A stretch of DNA of 64,000 nt from SZUA-35 sp963781035 (GTDB taxonomy: Bacteria > Actinomycetota > Acidimicrobiia > Acidimicrobiales > SZUA-35), in assembly GCA_963781035.1 (NCBI GenBank), contig CAWAEN010000004.1:744001-808000 (forward strand), in the 5' to 3' direction. The translations under genes were made by a program, and so were the position numbers. A model generated the notes under the pieces. It made no database searches, was not told the origin of the DNA, and saw only the letters and a program-made list of their open reading frames with translations. Positions 19,023 to 28,745 of the stretch are shown here, one piece after another; position 1 is the stretch's first letter; each line of letters starts with the position of its first letter.

Positions 19023-19517
19023 ATGACACGCCATGGTGCTGACATCGATCGAACCGCCGACTGGGAGCGGATGCGGGAGGAGCATCTCCACGAGAACCGT
19101 CCACCGTCGTCGGCTCGCGGCGTGCACCACATTGCACTCCTGAGCACCGATGTGGAGCGGACCATTGCCTTCTACCAGGGCATGCTCGGGTTCCCGCTGA
19201 CCGAGCTGTTCGAGAACCGCGACTACCAGGGCTCGACCCACTTCTTCTTCGACATCGGCAACGGCAACGCACTGGCCTTCTTCGATTTCCCCGGCCTCGA
19301 CCTCGGCCCGTATGCCGAAGTGCTCGGCGGACTGCACCATCTGGCGATCTCGATCGACCGTCCGGCCTGGGAGCGAGCACGTGATGCGCTGGCCGAGGCC
19401 GGCGTCGAGTGTCATTTCGAGAGCGACGTCTCGATGTACTTCCCGGGGCCCGATGGCGAGCGTCTCGAGCTCATCTCCGACCCTCTGGGAGAAATGTACG
19501 GGTCGATCGTTCTGTGA
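19023..19517 (+). CDS. VOC superfamily (glyoxalase/dioxygenase-like) protein
   Basis: 164 residues; ATG 19023 follows GGGGGAA. A 40-residue N-terminal extension precedes the VOC core, which begins GVHHIALLSTDVERTIAFYQGMLGFPL. The second half has GLHHLAISIDRPAWERARDALAEAGV and FPGPDGERLELISDP. His in VHHIAL and LHHLAI and Glu in RLELI are the expected metal ligands. Members include extradiol dioxygenases, glyoxalase I and fosfomycin resistance proteins; the reaction here is not determined. It lies 22 bases after the selenoprotein gene, in the same direction. Confidence 0.85.
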   Translation: MTRHGADIDRTADWERMREEHLHENRPPSSARGVHHIALLSTDVERTIAFYQGMLGFPLTELFENRDYQGSTHFFFDIGNGNALAFFDFPGLDLGPYAEVLGGLHHLAISIDRPAWERARDALAEAGVECHFESDVSMYFPGPDGERLELISDPLGEMYGSIVL

Positions 19518-19559
19518 CTAGTTTGCGTAGTCCAGCTTTGAACTACAGGAGCGGACGCC

Positions 19560-19919
19560 ATGGACATCATCGCCTGGGTCACCGGAATGCTCTTGTTCGT
19601 CGGTTTCGGAATGGCGGGCATGGCCAAGGTGACCTCGCAACCGATGCTGATGGATGCGGCCGAGCTCCTCGGATTCACTCCGAATCAGTTTCGGATCATC
19701 GGTGCCGCCGAAATCGCCGGCGCCATCGGTGTGGTTCTCGGTCTCCTCGCCGATGACCTGGAATGGCTCGGCATGCTCGCAGCGGCCGGGCTCTTGGTCA
19801 CCGGAGTCGGGGCGTTCTACTTCCACAGCAAGGCAAACCACGAGCCCATCGACAGCATGCCGTCGCTCGTTCTCGCCTTCGTGGCGTTGGTGTTCATCGG
19901 TGCTGTCGCCGGAGGCTGA
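19560..19919 (+). CDS. DoxX-like membrane protein
   Basis: 119 residues, four hydrophobic helices, with the DoxX pattern FGMAGMAKVTSQPMLMDAAELLGF near residues 18-41 and RIIGAAEIAGAIGVVLGLL near 45-65. DoxX-like proteins are small membrane proteins linked in several actinobacteria to thiol redox and oxidative stress complexes, which suits the neighbouring tpx and ArsC-like genes, although the link is inference. ATG 19560 is preceded by CAGGAG eight bases upstream. Confidence 0.8.
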   Translation: MDIIAWVTGMLLFVGFGMAGMAKVTSQPMLMDAAELLGFTPNQFRIIGAAEIAGAIGVVLGLLADDLEWLGMLAAAGLLVTGVGAFYFHSKANHEPIDSMPSLVLAFVALVFIGAVAGG

Positions 19920-19992
19920 CCCGAGTCCTCCCTCGGGACGTTCGTCATGCGGCCGGCCATGACCACAGTCCCGGAGCTCACTCGCGGCACAC

Positions 19993-20919
19993 TTGCGACT
20001 GGCTGAGGAATTGGCCGACGACGGAATCGAGCTCCCTGCAGACGAAGTACTGGCTGCCAGATTCCTACGCGAGCTGCTCCACGCTCGTCAGCCGCCCGTC
20101 TTCGAACGTCGGTCGCCGGTCTACGGAAGCCTCATTCTCCCCGGTGGGCGGTCGCTGCTGCGGACCGACGACCTGATCGATCTCCTGGATCTGGACCTCG
20201 ACCTCGAAGCTGCCCGCCGCTTCGCTGACGGTCGCTCCACGTTCCTCGTGATCTCGGATGACGAGTTGCAACTCGCCTGCTTCCGCCGCAGCGTGCAGTA
20301 CGAGGCCGACCTCGTCGACATCCAAGCGTCCACCGGTGCACTGATCACGCAGCGCACGGTGATGGGGACGCACCGCGCGTTCGTCGACAACGGCGTCATC
20401 GACTGGACCGGTCGCGAGTGGCTGCACCGGCCATCGGCAATGGTCCATCTCGAATCGGTTCGGTCGGCGGTGCCGGAAGCACCTCGTGAACTGCTGCTCG
20501 GTCTGCTGAACCTCTGCGTGCACTGGCTCAGCCCAGCTCACATCGGAGCGACGTTGCTCCTCGATGTCGATCCTCGTGAGTGCGATGGAAAGAACATCGA
20601 TCTCGAATCCTCGCTGGCCGCCCCCACGTTGTCGGTTGCCGCTCGCCATCACTATCCGGCCTTGTTCGCCGTCCTGATGCAGACCGACCTCGCCACCCTC
20701 GTCGACGACGACGGCACCGTGACCAGGCTCGGCGTCGGCCTGCGCTCCTCGACCGAGTCCGAGGCTGTCGTGTTGCCCCTCGGAGGCATGCGCCATCGAT
20801 CAGCCGCTCGCTACACGTGGGACCACCACCACACGGTGGCGTTCGTCGTGAGCGAGGACGGTCCGGTGACCGTGTTCCGCAAAGGCAAGTCCGTGGCTGA
20901 GTGCTGGCAGAGTCCGTGA
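19993..20919 (+). CDS. DisA_N-like (diadenylate cyclase family) protein
   Basis: 308 residues from a TTG at 19993. The C-terminal third resembles the DisA_N/DAC domain: DDDGTVTRLGVGL where DAC proteins have DGA, then LPLGGMRHRSAARYTW where they have GGTRHRTA, then a VAFVVSEDGPVTVFRKGK strand pair. The RHR motif that contacts ATP phosphates is intact; the DGA motif is DGT. The N-terminal 190 residues match no family I know and may be a sensor domain. The true start may be ATG 19959 (MTTVPELTRG) with a one-base shift near 19988 that would join it to HLRLAEELADDG. Activity (c-di-AMP synthesis or a ligand-binding role) is inference. Confidence 0.65.
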   Translation: MRLAEELADDGIELPADEVLAARFLRELLHARQPPVFERRSPVYGSLILPGGRSLLRTDDLIDLLDLDLDLEAARRFADGRSTFLVISDDELQLACFRRSVQYEADLVDIQASTGALITQRTVMGTHRAFVDNGVIDWTGREWLHRPSAMVHLESVRSAVPEAPRELLLGLLNLCVHWLSPAHIGATLLLDVDPRECDGKNIDLESSLAAPTLSVAARHHYPALFAVLMQTDLATLVDDDGTVTRLGVGLRSSTESEAVVLPLGGMRHRSAARYTWDHHHTVAFVVSEDGPVTVFRKGKSVAECWQSP

Positions 20920-22166
20920 CCGGACCTGTCCAGGAAACCACCATCCCGACATCGATCTGGATCCTGCTCGGATCTCGAGTGCTCGACAGCGCAGCAGCTG
21001 CCGGCCTCGTCACGATCATCGGCAAGCAGGTGTTCGACATGACCGGCAACGAGCTCAGCCTGGGGCTGCTCGGTCTGGCCGAGTTCCTGCCGACGGCGGT
21101 GCTCGCCCCCTTCTCCGGGTCCATCGCCGACCGATTCGACCGTCGTTTGATCGGTGCTGCCGGATCGGTCGGGTTCGGGCTGATCAGTCTGGGTCTGTTC
21201 CTCTACATCGGCACCGACCCGTCCGACGCCAACCCGATCTACGGTCTCATGTTCGCGTTCGGTGTGGTCAGGGCTTTCCAACGACCGGCCGTTCGGGCGC
21301 TGCCGATCGACCTGGCGCCGCTGGCGATCACCGAGCGGGTGGTGGCGTTCAGCTCGGTGAGCTGGCAGGCGGGCATCATCGTCGGGCCGGTCCTCGCCGG
21401 GTTCCTGTTCGCGGCCGCGATCACCTTGCCGTATGCGGTCTTCACGGCCTTCTTCGTGGCCGCCGGAGCTGCGCTCGTCGTGATGCCCACGTCTGGCGTC
21501 GAGCGATTGATCACGACAGGCTCCGGCCCCGGTCAGGCCATCCGTGACGCGCTCGAAGGACTCCGTTTCATCCGGCAAGCCCCTGTTGTCGGTGCTGTCA
21601 TCAGTCTCGATCTCTTTGCCGTTCTGCTCGGTGGCGCCGTCGCCCTGCTCCCGGCCATCGCCGATGAGCGTCTGGGTGTCGGCGCCGTCGGGCTCGGCTG
21701 GTTGCGGGCCGCGGTCGGCATCGGAGCGGCGGCGGTGACGCTCGTGCTCGCGTGGCGCCCCGTGTCGCGTCGCGTCGGCCCCGTGATGCTCGGCTCGATC
21801 GGCATCTTCGGGCTGGCCACCATCGGTCTCGGTTTCACGAAGAGTTTCGTGGTGGCGATGGTGTGTCTGGTCGTACTCGGCGGGGCTGACTCGGTCAGCG
21901 TGTTCATCCGGGCCACGATCGTTCCCCTGGCAACACCGGCGGCCATGCGAGGGCGGGTCCTGGCGTTGGAGAGTGTGTTCATCGGCGCCAGCAATGAACT
22001 GGGCGCGTTCGAGTCCGGCGTGACGGCTGCATGGTTCGGCCTCGTCGGTGCTGTGGTGTTCGGCGGCGCCGGCACGCTTGCCGTGGTCGGGGCCTTCTGG
22101 TTCCTGCTCCCGGCGTTGCGCCACATCGATCGCTTCGCCGACGCCCGCCCTGCATCGGTGCCGTGA
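20916..22166 (+). CDS. MFS transporter
   Basis: 416 residues, about twelve hydrophobic helices, from the GTG at 20916 that overlaps the preceding stop as GTGA; an upstream GTG at 20901 is also in frame. The first loop carries the MFS signature APFSGSIADRFDRRLIG near residues 60-76. The set of motifs (LLGSRVLDSAAAAGLVTI, AMRGRVLALESVFIGASNELG) is like the enterobactin exporter EntS/DHA3 group of drug and siderophore exporters. Substrate unknown. Translational coupling to the DisA-like gene suggests joint expression. Confidence 0.87.
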   Translation: MTGPVQETTIPTSIWILLGSRVLDSAAAAGLVTIIGKQVFDMTGNELSLGLLGLAEFLPTAVLAPFSGSIADRFDRRLIGAAGSVGFGLISLGLFLYIGTDPSDANPIYGLMFAFGVVRAFQRPAVRALPIDLAPLAITERVVAFSSVSWQAGIIVGPVLAGFLFAAAITLPYAVFTAFFVAAGAALVVMPTSGVERLITTGSGPGQAIRDALEGLRFIRQAPVVGAVISLDLFAVLLGGAVALLPAIADERLGVGAVGLGWLRAAVGIGAAAVTLVLAWRPVSRRVGPVMLGSIGIFGLATIGLGFTKSFVVAMVCLVVLGGADSVSVFIRATIVPLATPAAMRGRVLALESVFIGASNELGAFESGVTAAWFGLVGAVVFGGAGTLAVVGAFWFLLPALRHIDRFADARPASVP

Positions 22167-22212
22167 TCGCAAAAGATGCATGCCTCCCGTTCGGTTGGGG
22201 CAGACTCTCGGG

Positions 22213-22770
22213 ATGACGACAGGTGCGCCGACGGGGCGCAATCAGATCGACCCATTCGGAGACGGCCATCGCATTCCCGGTCATCGCGGAGCGACACTCA
22301 CTGGCAACCGTGACTACGGCGACTCCTGGATCTACTGCGACATGGCTCCCGCGTCGCCACGCGACACGAAGTACGAGCGTCTCTTCTTCCTCGACGAAGC
22401 CACCGCCCTCGCCGGAGGTTTCCGGCCGTGTAATCGTTGTCACCACCGCGCGCTCGAAACCTTCAAGGAGGCGTGGATGGCGGGCGTCGACCCGAGCCAC
22501 ATGACGGCTGAGATCGACACTCGCCTTCGCGAGGAAGGCACGGTGCGAAAGGCCGAGCGTCCCGAGGACCTTCCCGTCGGCGTGATCATCCGCGTCGATG
22601 ACGAGTACCACCTCATCGTCGACGGCGGAATGCGACAGTGGAGCTTCGATGGCTACGGGCCCTTGGTCGATCTGCCGAAACGGCGGGTCGAGGTCACCAC
22701 ACCACCGTCGACCGTCGAGGCCCTTCGTGCCGGATACCAGCCTCAGCTCCATCCGTCCGCTCAGGCGTGA
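22213..22770 (+). CDS. Ada-like zinc-binding domain protein
   Basis: 185 residues from ATG 22213. Residues about 38-85 resemble half of the Ada/methylated-DNA-protein zinc domain: YCDMAP at the start and FFLDEATALAGGFRPCNRCHHR at the end, with Cys residues spaced to hold one metal. The C-terminal half (GVIIRVDDEYHLIVDGGMRQWSFDGYGP) is a beta-rich segment. No methyltransferase domain follows, so it is not an O6-alkylguanine repair enzyme. Similar small proteins are seen in Actinobacteria without known function. It is joined to the CoA transferase by a GTGA overlap. Confidence 0.6.
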   Translation: MTTGAPTGRNQIDPFGDGHRIPGHRGATLTGNRDYGDSWIYCDMAPASPRDTKYERLFFLDEATALAGGFRPCNRCHHRALETFKEAWMAGVDPSHMTAEIDTRLREEGTVRKAERPEDLPVGVIIRVDDEYHLIVDGGMRQWSFDGYGPLVDLPKRRVEVTTPPSTVEALRAGYQPQLHPSAQA

Positions 22771-23978
22771 CGGGAGCACTGGCGGGCATCCGCGTTCTCG
22801 ATCTGTCGCGGGTGCTCGCCGGACCATGGTGTACGCAGCTCCTGGCCGACCTCGGCGCCGACGTCATCAAGGTCGAACGTCCGGGGCTGGGAGACGACAC
22901 TCGCCATTGGGGGCCTCACTGGCTGGCGAACGCAGACGGCAGTGAGGGCACCGAGTCGTCGTACTACCTTGCCGCCAACCGCAACAAGCGGTCGATCACG
23001 GTGGATCTGGGCAGCGAAGAGGGTCGCCGAATCATCGTCGATCTGGCCAGGGAATCCGATGTGCTCGTCGAGAACTTCAAGGTCGGGGCGTTGGCAGCCA
23101 AAGGCCTCGACTTCGAGACGCTGCGGCAGATCAATCCGCGCTTGATCTATACGTCGATCACGGGGTTCGGGCAAGACGGCCCCCGGGCATCGGAGCCCGG
23201 CTACGACTATCTGGCTCAAGCGCTCAGCGGGTTCATGAGTGTCACCGGTTCTCCCGATGGCCCGCCGACGCGCGCCGGTGTCGCGGTGTCGGATCTCAGC
23301 ACAGGGATGTACGCAACCGTCGGGGTGCTGGCCGCCCTTCTCCGCCGATCGGTGTCTGGCGTGGGGCAGTACATCGACGTTGCACTGCTCGACTCGCAGA
23401 CAGCCATGTTGGCGAATCAGGCGACCAGCTTTCTCGTCGGGGGTGTGTCCCCGGGCCGCTCTGGCGAGTGGCATCCGAGTCTGGCGCCCTACCAGACCTT
23501 CGATGCCGCCGATGGCTCGTTCATCATCGCCTGCGGTAATGACGGACAGTTCCGAACCCTGTGTTCGGTGATCGGCCGACCAGACCTCGCCGACGATCCA
23601 CGATTCTCGGCCAACCCGGACCGGGTGAAGCACCGTCCCGAGCTGGTCGGTGAGCTGACGGCCGCCCTTCGCACCCGCCCTCGCGCCCACTGGCTTGCCG
23701 AGTTGCCGAGGGTGGGCGTGCCTGCCGGCTCGGTCAACACGATCGGCGAGGCGTTCGACGAGCCGCAGTTGTTGCATCGCGGCGCTCGTATCGATCTGCC
23801 TCACCCGACGGCGGGCAGCGCTCCCGGCGTCGCCAACCCCCTTCGTTTGAGCGAGTCCCCGGTCGACTACCGGTTGGCTCCGCCGCTGCTCGGCCAGCAC
23901 ACGCTCGAGGTCCTGGCCGAGGTGCTCGGGATGGACGACGACACCATCGGCGAGCTGCGTATCAACGGCGTGATCTGA
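22767..23978 (+). CDS. CaiB/BaiF family III CoA transferase
   Basis: 403 residues from the GTG at 22767. Family III motifs are present: GIRVLDLSRVLAGPWCTQLLADLGADVIKVERP at the start (residues 7-39), YYLAANRNKRSITVDL, GFGQDGPRASEPGYD, and the catalytic Asp176 in AVSDLSTGMYA. The family moves CoA between organic acids such as succinyl-CoA and a dicarboxylic, aromatic or branched acid. Its 3' end overlaps the 3' end of the convergent oxidoreductase gene by 17 bases. Confidence 0.93.
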   Translation: MTGALAGIRVLDLSRVLAGPWCTQLLADLGADVIKVERPGLGDDTRHWGPHWLANADGSEGTESSYYLAANRNKRSITVDLGSEEGRRIIVDLARESDVLVENFKVGALAAKGLDFETLRQINPRLIYTSITGFGQDGPRASEPGYDYLAQALSGFMSVTGSPDGPPTRAGVAVSDLSTGMYATVGVLAALLRRSVSGVGQYIDVALLDSQTAMLANQATSFLVGGVSPGRSGEWHPSLAPYQTFDAADGSFIIACGNDGQFRTLCSVIGRPDLADDPRFSANPDRVKHRPELVGELTAALRTRPRAHWLAELPRVGVPAGSVNTIGEAFDEPQLLHRGARIDLPHPTAGSAPGVANPLRLSESPVDYRLAPPLLGQHTLEVLAEVLGMDDDTIGELRINGVI

Positions 23979-26900
23979 ACTCGTCCAGCGCTCTGGCGAG
24001 CTCGGCTCGGTACTCGCCGGCCCGGCGGACCTTGAGGTCCTCGTAGCCGCGAACCTGGTCCGGCAGTGAGGCGATCTCGATCGCCACCGGCAGGTTCTCG
24101 GCCGTGAGCCCGGCCACGAGTTGGTCGACGACGTCTCGGTACTCGGTGACGAGTTCGCGCTCGAGTCGGCGGACGGCCGCTCGTCCGAACGGGTCGAGCC
24201 GTGTTCCCCTCAGCCGCTTGCCGGCGGCCAGCGATCGGAACGCAGGGGCCGCCTTCGAGGTGATGGAGATCTTGCGGTCCATGCCGAGTCCCCGCAGCAT
24301 CGGTGGGTGGAGCTTCCACGTGATCGTGCCGCCATTGGCGAGGGCCTTGGCATCGGCCAGGCCGTCGTCGAGCAGCATCAACCTGGCGACTTCGTACTCG
24401 TCCTTGTAGGCGGTGAGCTTGTGCAGGTGGATCGCCACCGCCTCGGTGAGGCGCTGATCCGAGGCCAGTTGGCTCTCGCCCCGATCGACGGCTTCGAGTG
24501 TGGCGACGAATTGCTCGGCCGTCTTGTGATCCTGGAATCCGACCAGGTCTCTGGTGAGCCGCTCGAGCGTCGCCTGCAGGTCCTCTCGACCCGAGAGGTC
24601 GCTGATACGGGCGAGGAGTGAAGGGTCGAGTGGATCCGATTGCGCCGGCTCGTCGTGGCCGAGGCGGGTGGCCGGTTCGGCGCTGGTTGCCGCTGCGACC
24701 TCGTCGGGAAGAGCGACCTGGGCCCGACCCCACGCAAAGGCGAGGAGGTTCTTCTCGACGGCGATGCCGTTGAGTTCGATGGCCTCCTCGATGGCGGAGA
24801 CCGACACGGGAAGACAGCCCGATTGCACGGCCATGCCGACCACGAACATGTTGCTCAGGACAGCATCGCCGAAGAGGGCGGTGGTGATCGCCCCGGTGTC
24901 CGCCCAGTACTGAGCGTCTGGGCGCGTGTCGGTGGCGATCAGCGACTCGAGACTGCCGTGGGTTGGTGGTCGGAGATCGGGGTGGGTGATCATCTCGCCG
25001 GTCGGTGTCGGAGTGGATGATCCGACCACCGCGGTTCGGTCCGGTGAGCAGACGAGTCGCCCGGCGTCCGACACGGCGACCAGTTGATCGCACACGAGCA
25101 GCAGATCGGCTTGTTCGGAGCCCAATCGATTGGTGTGGCCGGGGCCGAGCTTGGACAGGCGAACGTCTGACACGACCGGGCCGGCCTTCTGGGAGAGCCC
25201 GATCTGGTCGAGGCCGTTCACGTCGAAACCGTCGAGCATGGCCGCGGTACCGATCACCTGGGCGACGGTGACGACACCCGTGCCGCCGATGCCCGTGATA
25301 CGCATGGCGAAGGTGTCGATCGCGACCGGTGTCGGGTCGGGCAGTTCCGGCGGCGGGGGAGTGGTGGGCCGCGGTGTCGCGATCGACGGGCCGTCGGCCG
25401 GTTCCGACCGTCATGAAGCTCGGGCAGTCACCTTCGAGGCAGGAGAAGTCGAGGTTGCAGGTGCTCTGATCGATGGTGGTCTTGCGGCCGAACTCGGTGT
25501 CGATCGGCTGGACCGACAGACAGTTGCTCACCTGGCCGCAGTCGCCGCATCCCTCGCAGATCCGATGGTTGATGACGACACGCTCGGTCGGGGTCGGCAC
25601 GAGGCCGCGTTTGCGGGCTCGGCGCTGTTCGGCGGCGCACGCCTGATCGTGGATCAGGACCGTGGTGCCGGGCAGCGATGCCAGGAGTTCCTGGGCCTCG
25701 ATCAGTCGAGAGCGATCCCAGACCTCGACGCCGGCCGGCAGCCAGTCGCCACCGATCGACGGAAGCTTCGAGCCGAGTGGGCCGGGGAAGCGTCGGCCGT
25801 AGCGCTCTGGTTCGTCTGTGGTGACGAGGACCTGGGTTACCCCGTTGGCCAGCAGCGACTGGGCGACCTCGCCGACGCCGATCTGCCCCTGAGGATCCTG
25901 GCCGCCGGTCATGGCGACGGTGCCGTTGTAGAGGAGCTTGTAGGTGACGTTGACCTCGGCTGCCACCGATGCATGGACGGCCAGTTGGCCCGCAGTGGAA
26001 GTAGGTACCGTCGCCGAGATTCTGGAAGAAGTGGTTCCGCTCGACGAAGTCGGACATGCCGATCCACTGGGTTCCCTCGTTGCCCATACACGTGAGGCCG
26101 GCGATGTCGCCGACGCGATCCTCGTCCATGAGGAGCGCCATCGTGTGGCAGCCGATGCCTGCACCGACGAGGGCCCCGTCCGGAACCTCGGTGCTGCGGT
26201 TGTGGGGGCAGCCGGAGCAGAAGAACGGCGATCGGCTGGTCTCGCTGATCAGCGGAATGCGCTCCCGCTTCACCCGTTCGGGGACGAGTCGATCGCCGAT
26301 GCGGCCCCCGAGGACATGGCGAAGACGGGACCATCAGGTCGTCGGCTTCGAGGTGCCCGTGGGTGGGGATGAGAGGGCGACCGGAACGATCGGTCTTCCC
26401 GATCACTTCTGGCCGATCGGTCTGGTGGTAGAGCGCGTCCTTCACCGAGCGACTCGATCGACGGCTGCTTCTCCTCGACGACGAACACCGTCTCGAGTCC
26501 CTTGGCGAAGTCGCCTGACCGTGTCCGGGTCGAACGGGATCGGCATCTGCATCCGGAGGAGTCGAATGCCGCACGCCGCGATCTCGGCCTCGGTCGCGAG
26601 TCCCAGCCGGGCGAGCGCGGCCCGGATCTCTCGATAGGTGATGCCAGACGAAGCGATCCCGATCCACGCATCGGCAGGGTCGACGGTGACGTGGTTGAGG
26701 CGGTTGGCTGACGCATAGCTGATGGCCAGTGGGTAGCGAACGTCGTAGATCTCGCGTTCGAGATCGATGGTGTGCGGTGTGAGAAGGCGACCGTCGGGTT
26801 CGCGCCGGGCCGCTTCGTCGAACAGCGCAGGCGTGACCGGATCGAACCCGTGGGGGTGGAGGGCGACGGTCGCCATCCCGTCGGCGACGTCGGCCACGAT

Positions 26901-27518
26901 CTTCAGCGCCGACCACAGCCCGGTGAGCCGAGACAGCGTGATGGCGTGGCGACCGAGATCGAGGACGTCGCCGGCGTCTCCGGGATACAGCAGCGGCATG
27001 TGGAGGTCGGCGATGACGCCGGCGGACGACGACGGGAGGGTGGAACTCTTGGCGTTCGGGTCGTCGCCGACCAGGGCGATGGCACCGCCCCACCGAGACG
27101 TGCCGGCGTACACCGCGTGACGAAGTGCGTCGACCGACCGGTCGACGCCGGGGGCCTTGCCGTACCAGATGCCGAGGACACCGTCGTAGATGGCGTCCGG
27201 TTGGGTCGCAGCCAACTGCGATCCCATCACCATCGACACCCCCAGCTCCTCGTTCGCCGCCGGACGGCAATGGATGGGGAGTTCTGGCACAGTTCTGGCC
27301 GCGCTCGCCGCCGCGCTGTCGAACCCGCCGAGGGGCGAACCGGGGTAGCCGGACACGAGCGCGGCCGTCGAGCGGCCCGCTCTCCGGTCGGCGCGGAGCT
27401 GATCGATGGGGAGCCGGGCGAGGGCCTGGATGCCGGTCAGGACGACTGTCTGCTGCTCGGCTCGGTATCGATCGGCGATCTGATAGCGCGGTGGGTTGGT
27501 GCGATCCACGTTGGTCAC
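23962..27518 (-). CDS. Indolepyruvate:ferredoxin oxidoreductase, fused IorA/IorB type (five frameshifts)
   Basis: One protein of about 1185 residues from GTG 27518 (GGAG six bases upstream), split over frames. N-terminal part: ALVSGYPGSPLGGFD and a thiamine-type pyrimidine domain. Middle: FFCSGCPHNRST, GIGCHTMALLMDEDRVGD (TPP-binding domain), then CEGCGDCGQVSNC with a second Cys group for Fe-S clusters. C-terminal: ITGIGGTGVVTVAQVIG, the gamma (POR_N/IorB) domain, and a DUF6537-like tail. Frame changes lie near 26500, 26445, 26328, 26003 and 25405. The enzyme oxidatively decarboxylates aryl-pyruvates to aryl-acetyl-CoA during aromatic amino acid catabolism. The divergent Lrp gene fits that role. 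Confidence 0.85.
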
Positions 27519-27710
27519 GATGCTCCTGCTTCCCCTCGGTGTGTCTGCGGGCACACGGTCCGGATGACCATCATCCTCCGATACTTCGTCGGTGGGCAAG
27601 AGGTCAGAACAAGATTCGGGTCAGATGCCTCGACGCCGATGAATCGGCGATTCTGGCACTCCTGGGACTATTCTGACCGACGTTCGTTCGTCGCAGGAGA
27701 GGGCTCGAGC
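27519..27710. promoter_or_regulatory. Divergent promoter region between oxidoreductase and Lrp genes
   Basis: A 192-base gap between the two divergent starts (GTG 27518 leftward and GTG 27711 rightward). It should carry both promoters and the Lrp operator. AGGAG-type ribosome sites precede both starts. I cannot assign -35/-10 boxes with confidence. Confidence 0.5.
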
Positions 27711-28166
27711 GTGGACCGAGTACAACGACTACTGATCGACGCACTGCAGCGCCATGCCAGAACCACCAACCGGCGACTGGCCGATCTGGTCGGTCTGGCC
27801 CCGTCGAGCACGCTGCAGCGCATCCGGGATCTCGAGCAGTCCGGGGTGATCACCGGTTACCGGGCCGAGGTCGACCTCGTGGCCCTGAACCGATCGGTGC
27901 AGGCCATGGTGTTCGTGCGGCTGTCGCCGGCGGACGGCCCGACAGTGCAGCAGTTCTTCGACACGGTCAGCGCCATGCCGGAGACGATCGCCGTCTCACT
28001 GATCTCCGGCGACGAAGACGCGGTGGTGCACGTGGCGGTGCCTGACGTTGCTCGACTGCGGTCCACCGTGTTGGAGAAGATCTCGACGATCGCCGCTGTC
28101 AGCAGTGAACGAACATCGCTGGTGTTCGAACACCGCCGGACCGCCGTCATCACCCCCCTCGACTGA
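27711..28166 (+). CDS. Lrp/AsnC family transcriptional regulator
   Basis: 151 residues from GTG 27711, placed by the AGGAGAGG site. The helix-turn-helix is in LLIDALQRHARTTNRRLADLVGLAPSSTLQRIRDLEQSGVITGYRAEVD (residues 6-55), and the C-terminal RAM ligand domain is in MVFVRLSPADGPTVQQF and VSLISGDEDAVVHVAVPD. The family senses amino acids. Divergent orientation to an arylpyruvate oxidoreductase suggests it controls that gene in response to an aromatic or branched amino acid; this is inference from layout. Confidence 0.93.
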   Translation: MDRVQRLLIDALQRHARTTNRRLADLVGLAPSSTLQRIRDLEQSGVITGYRAEVDLVALNRSVQAMVFVRLSPADGPTVQQFFDTVSAMPETIAVSLISGDEDAVVHVAVPDVARLRSTVLEKISTIAAVSSERTSLVFEHRRTAVITPLD

Positions 28167-28194
28167 CGCGACCCCAATCGGCAAGACTGTCGGG

Positions 28195-28739
28195 ATGGCC
28201 GACACACCCTCGCTGGAGCCGGACGACAAGGACTGGACCTGGGTGCTGGACCGGGTCTGTCCCGAATGCGGCGTCGATGTGCGAACGTTCGACGTCACCG
28301 AGGTCGGTGACCGGATCCGGGCGAACGCTGCTGCGTTCAGGACGAGATGCTCGGCCGCCGGCGAGGCCGGCCGGCATCGGGCCAGGCCCGATCGATGGTC
28401 GCTGCTCGAGTACGGCTGCCATGTACGCGACGTCTACGACCTCTACAACTTCCGTCTGGACCTCATGCTCACCGAGGACGGTCCTCACTATCCGAACTGG
28501 GACCAGGACGCCACCGCCATCGAGAACAAGTACTCGGAGCAGGATCCAGCGGTCGTCGCCGAGCGAGTTGGTGGCCGCCGCCGGCCGGTTGGCCACTCGG
28601 TTCGACAGCGGTCGACGACGATCAGTGGCGACGCACGGGGTTCCGCAGCGATGGTGCGTCGTTCACCGTCGAGAGCTTCGCCCGCTACCTCCTGCACGAC
28701 CCCGAACATCACCTGTGGGACGTCCGCACGCAGCGGTAA
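28195..28739 (+). CDS. DinB/maleylpyruvate isomerase-fold protein (two frameshifts)
   Basis: From ATG 28195, about 181 residues after correction. The first frame carries VCPECGVDVRTFDVTEVGDRI and WSLLEYGCHVRDVYDLYNFRLDLML, with the His of the DinB metal site in YGCHVRD. A second frame (from about 28560) has ELVAAAGRLATRFDS, and a third (from about 28610) has the VDDDQWRRTGFRSDG segment and the metal-site His in LLHDPEHHLWDV. The four-helix DinB-like fold is used by mycothiol-dependent S-transferases and isomerases in Actinobacteria. The N-terminal CPECG motif is a variant seen in such proteins. Confidence 0.7.
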
Positions 28740-28745
28740 TGCCTC

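Noticed and set aside
20811..22241. 476-residue minus-strand open frame rich in charged residues
   Set aside because: Antisense shadow of the MFS gene; composition is low complexity and unlike a real protein.
25405..26500. Frame breaks in the indolepyruvate oxidoreductase as Sec or programmed frameshift sites
   Set aside because: The breaks change frame instead of showing an in-frame TGA, occur at several places, and match the error pattern seen elsewhere.
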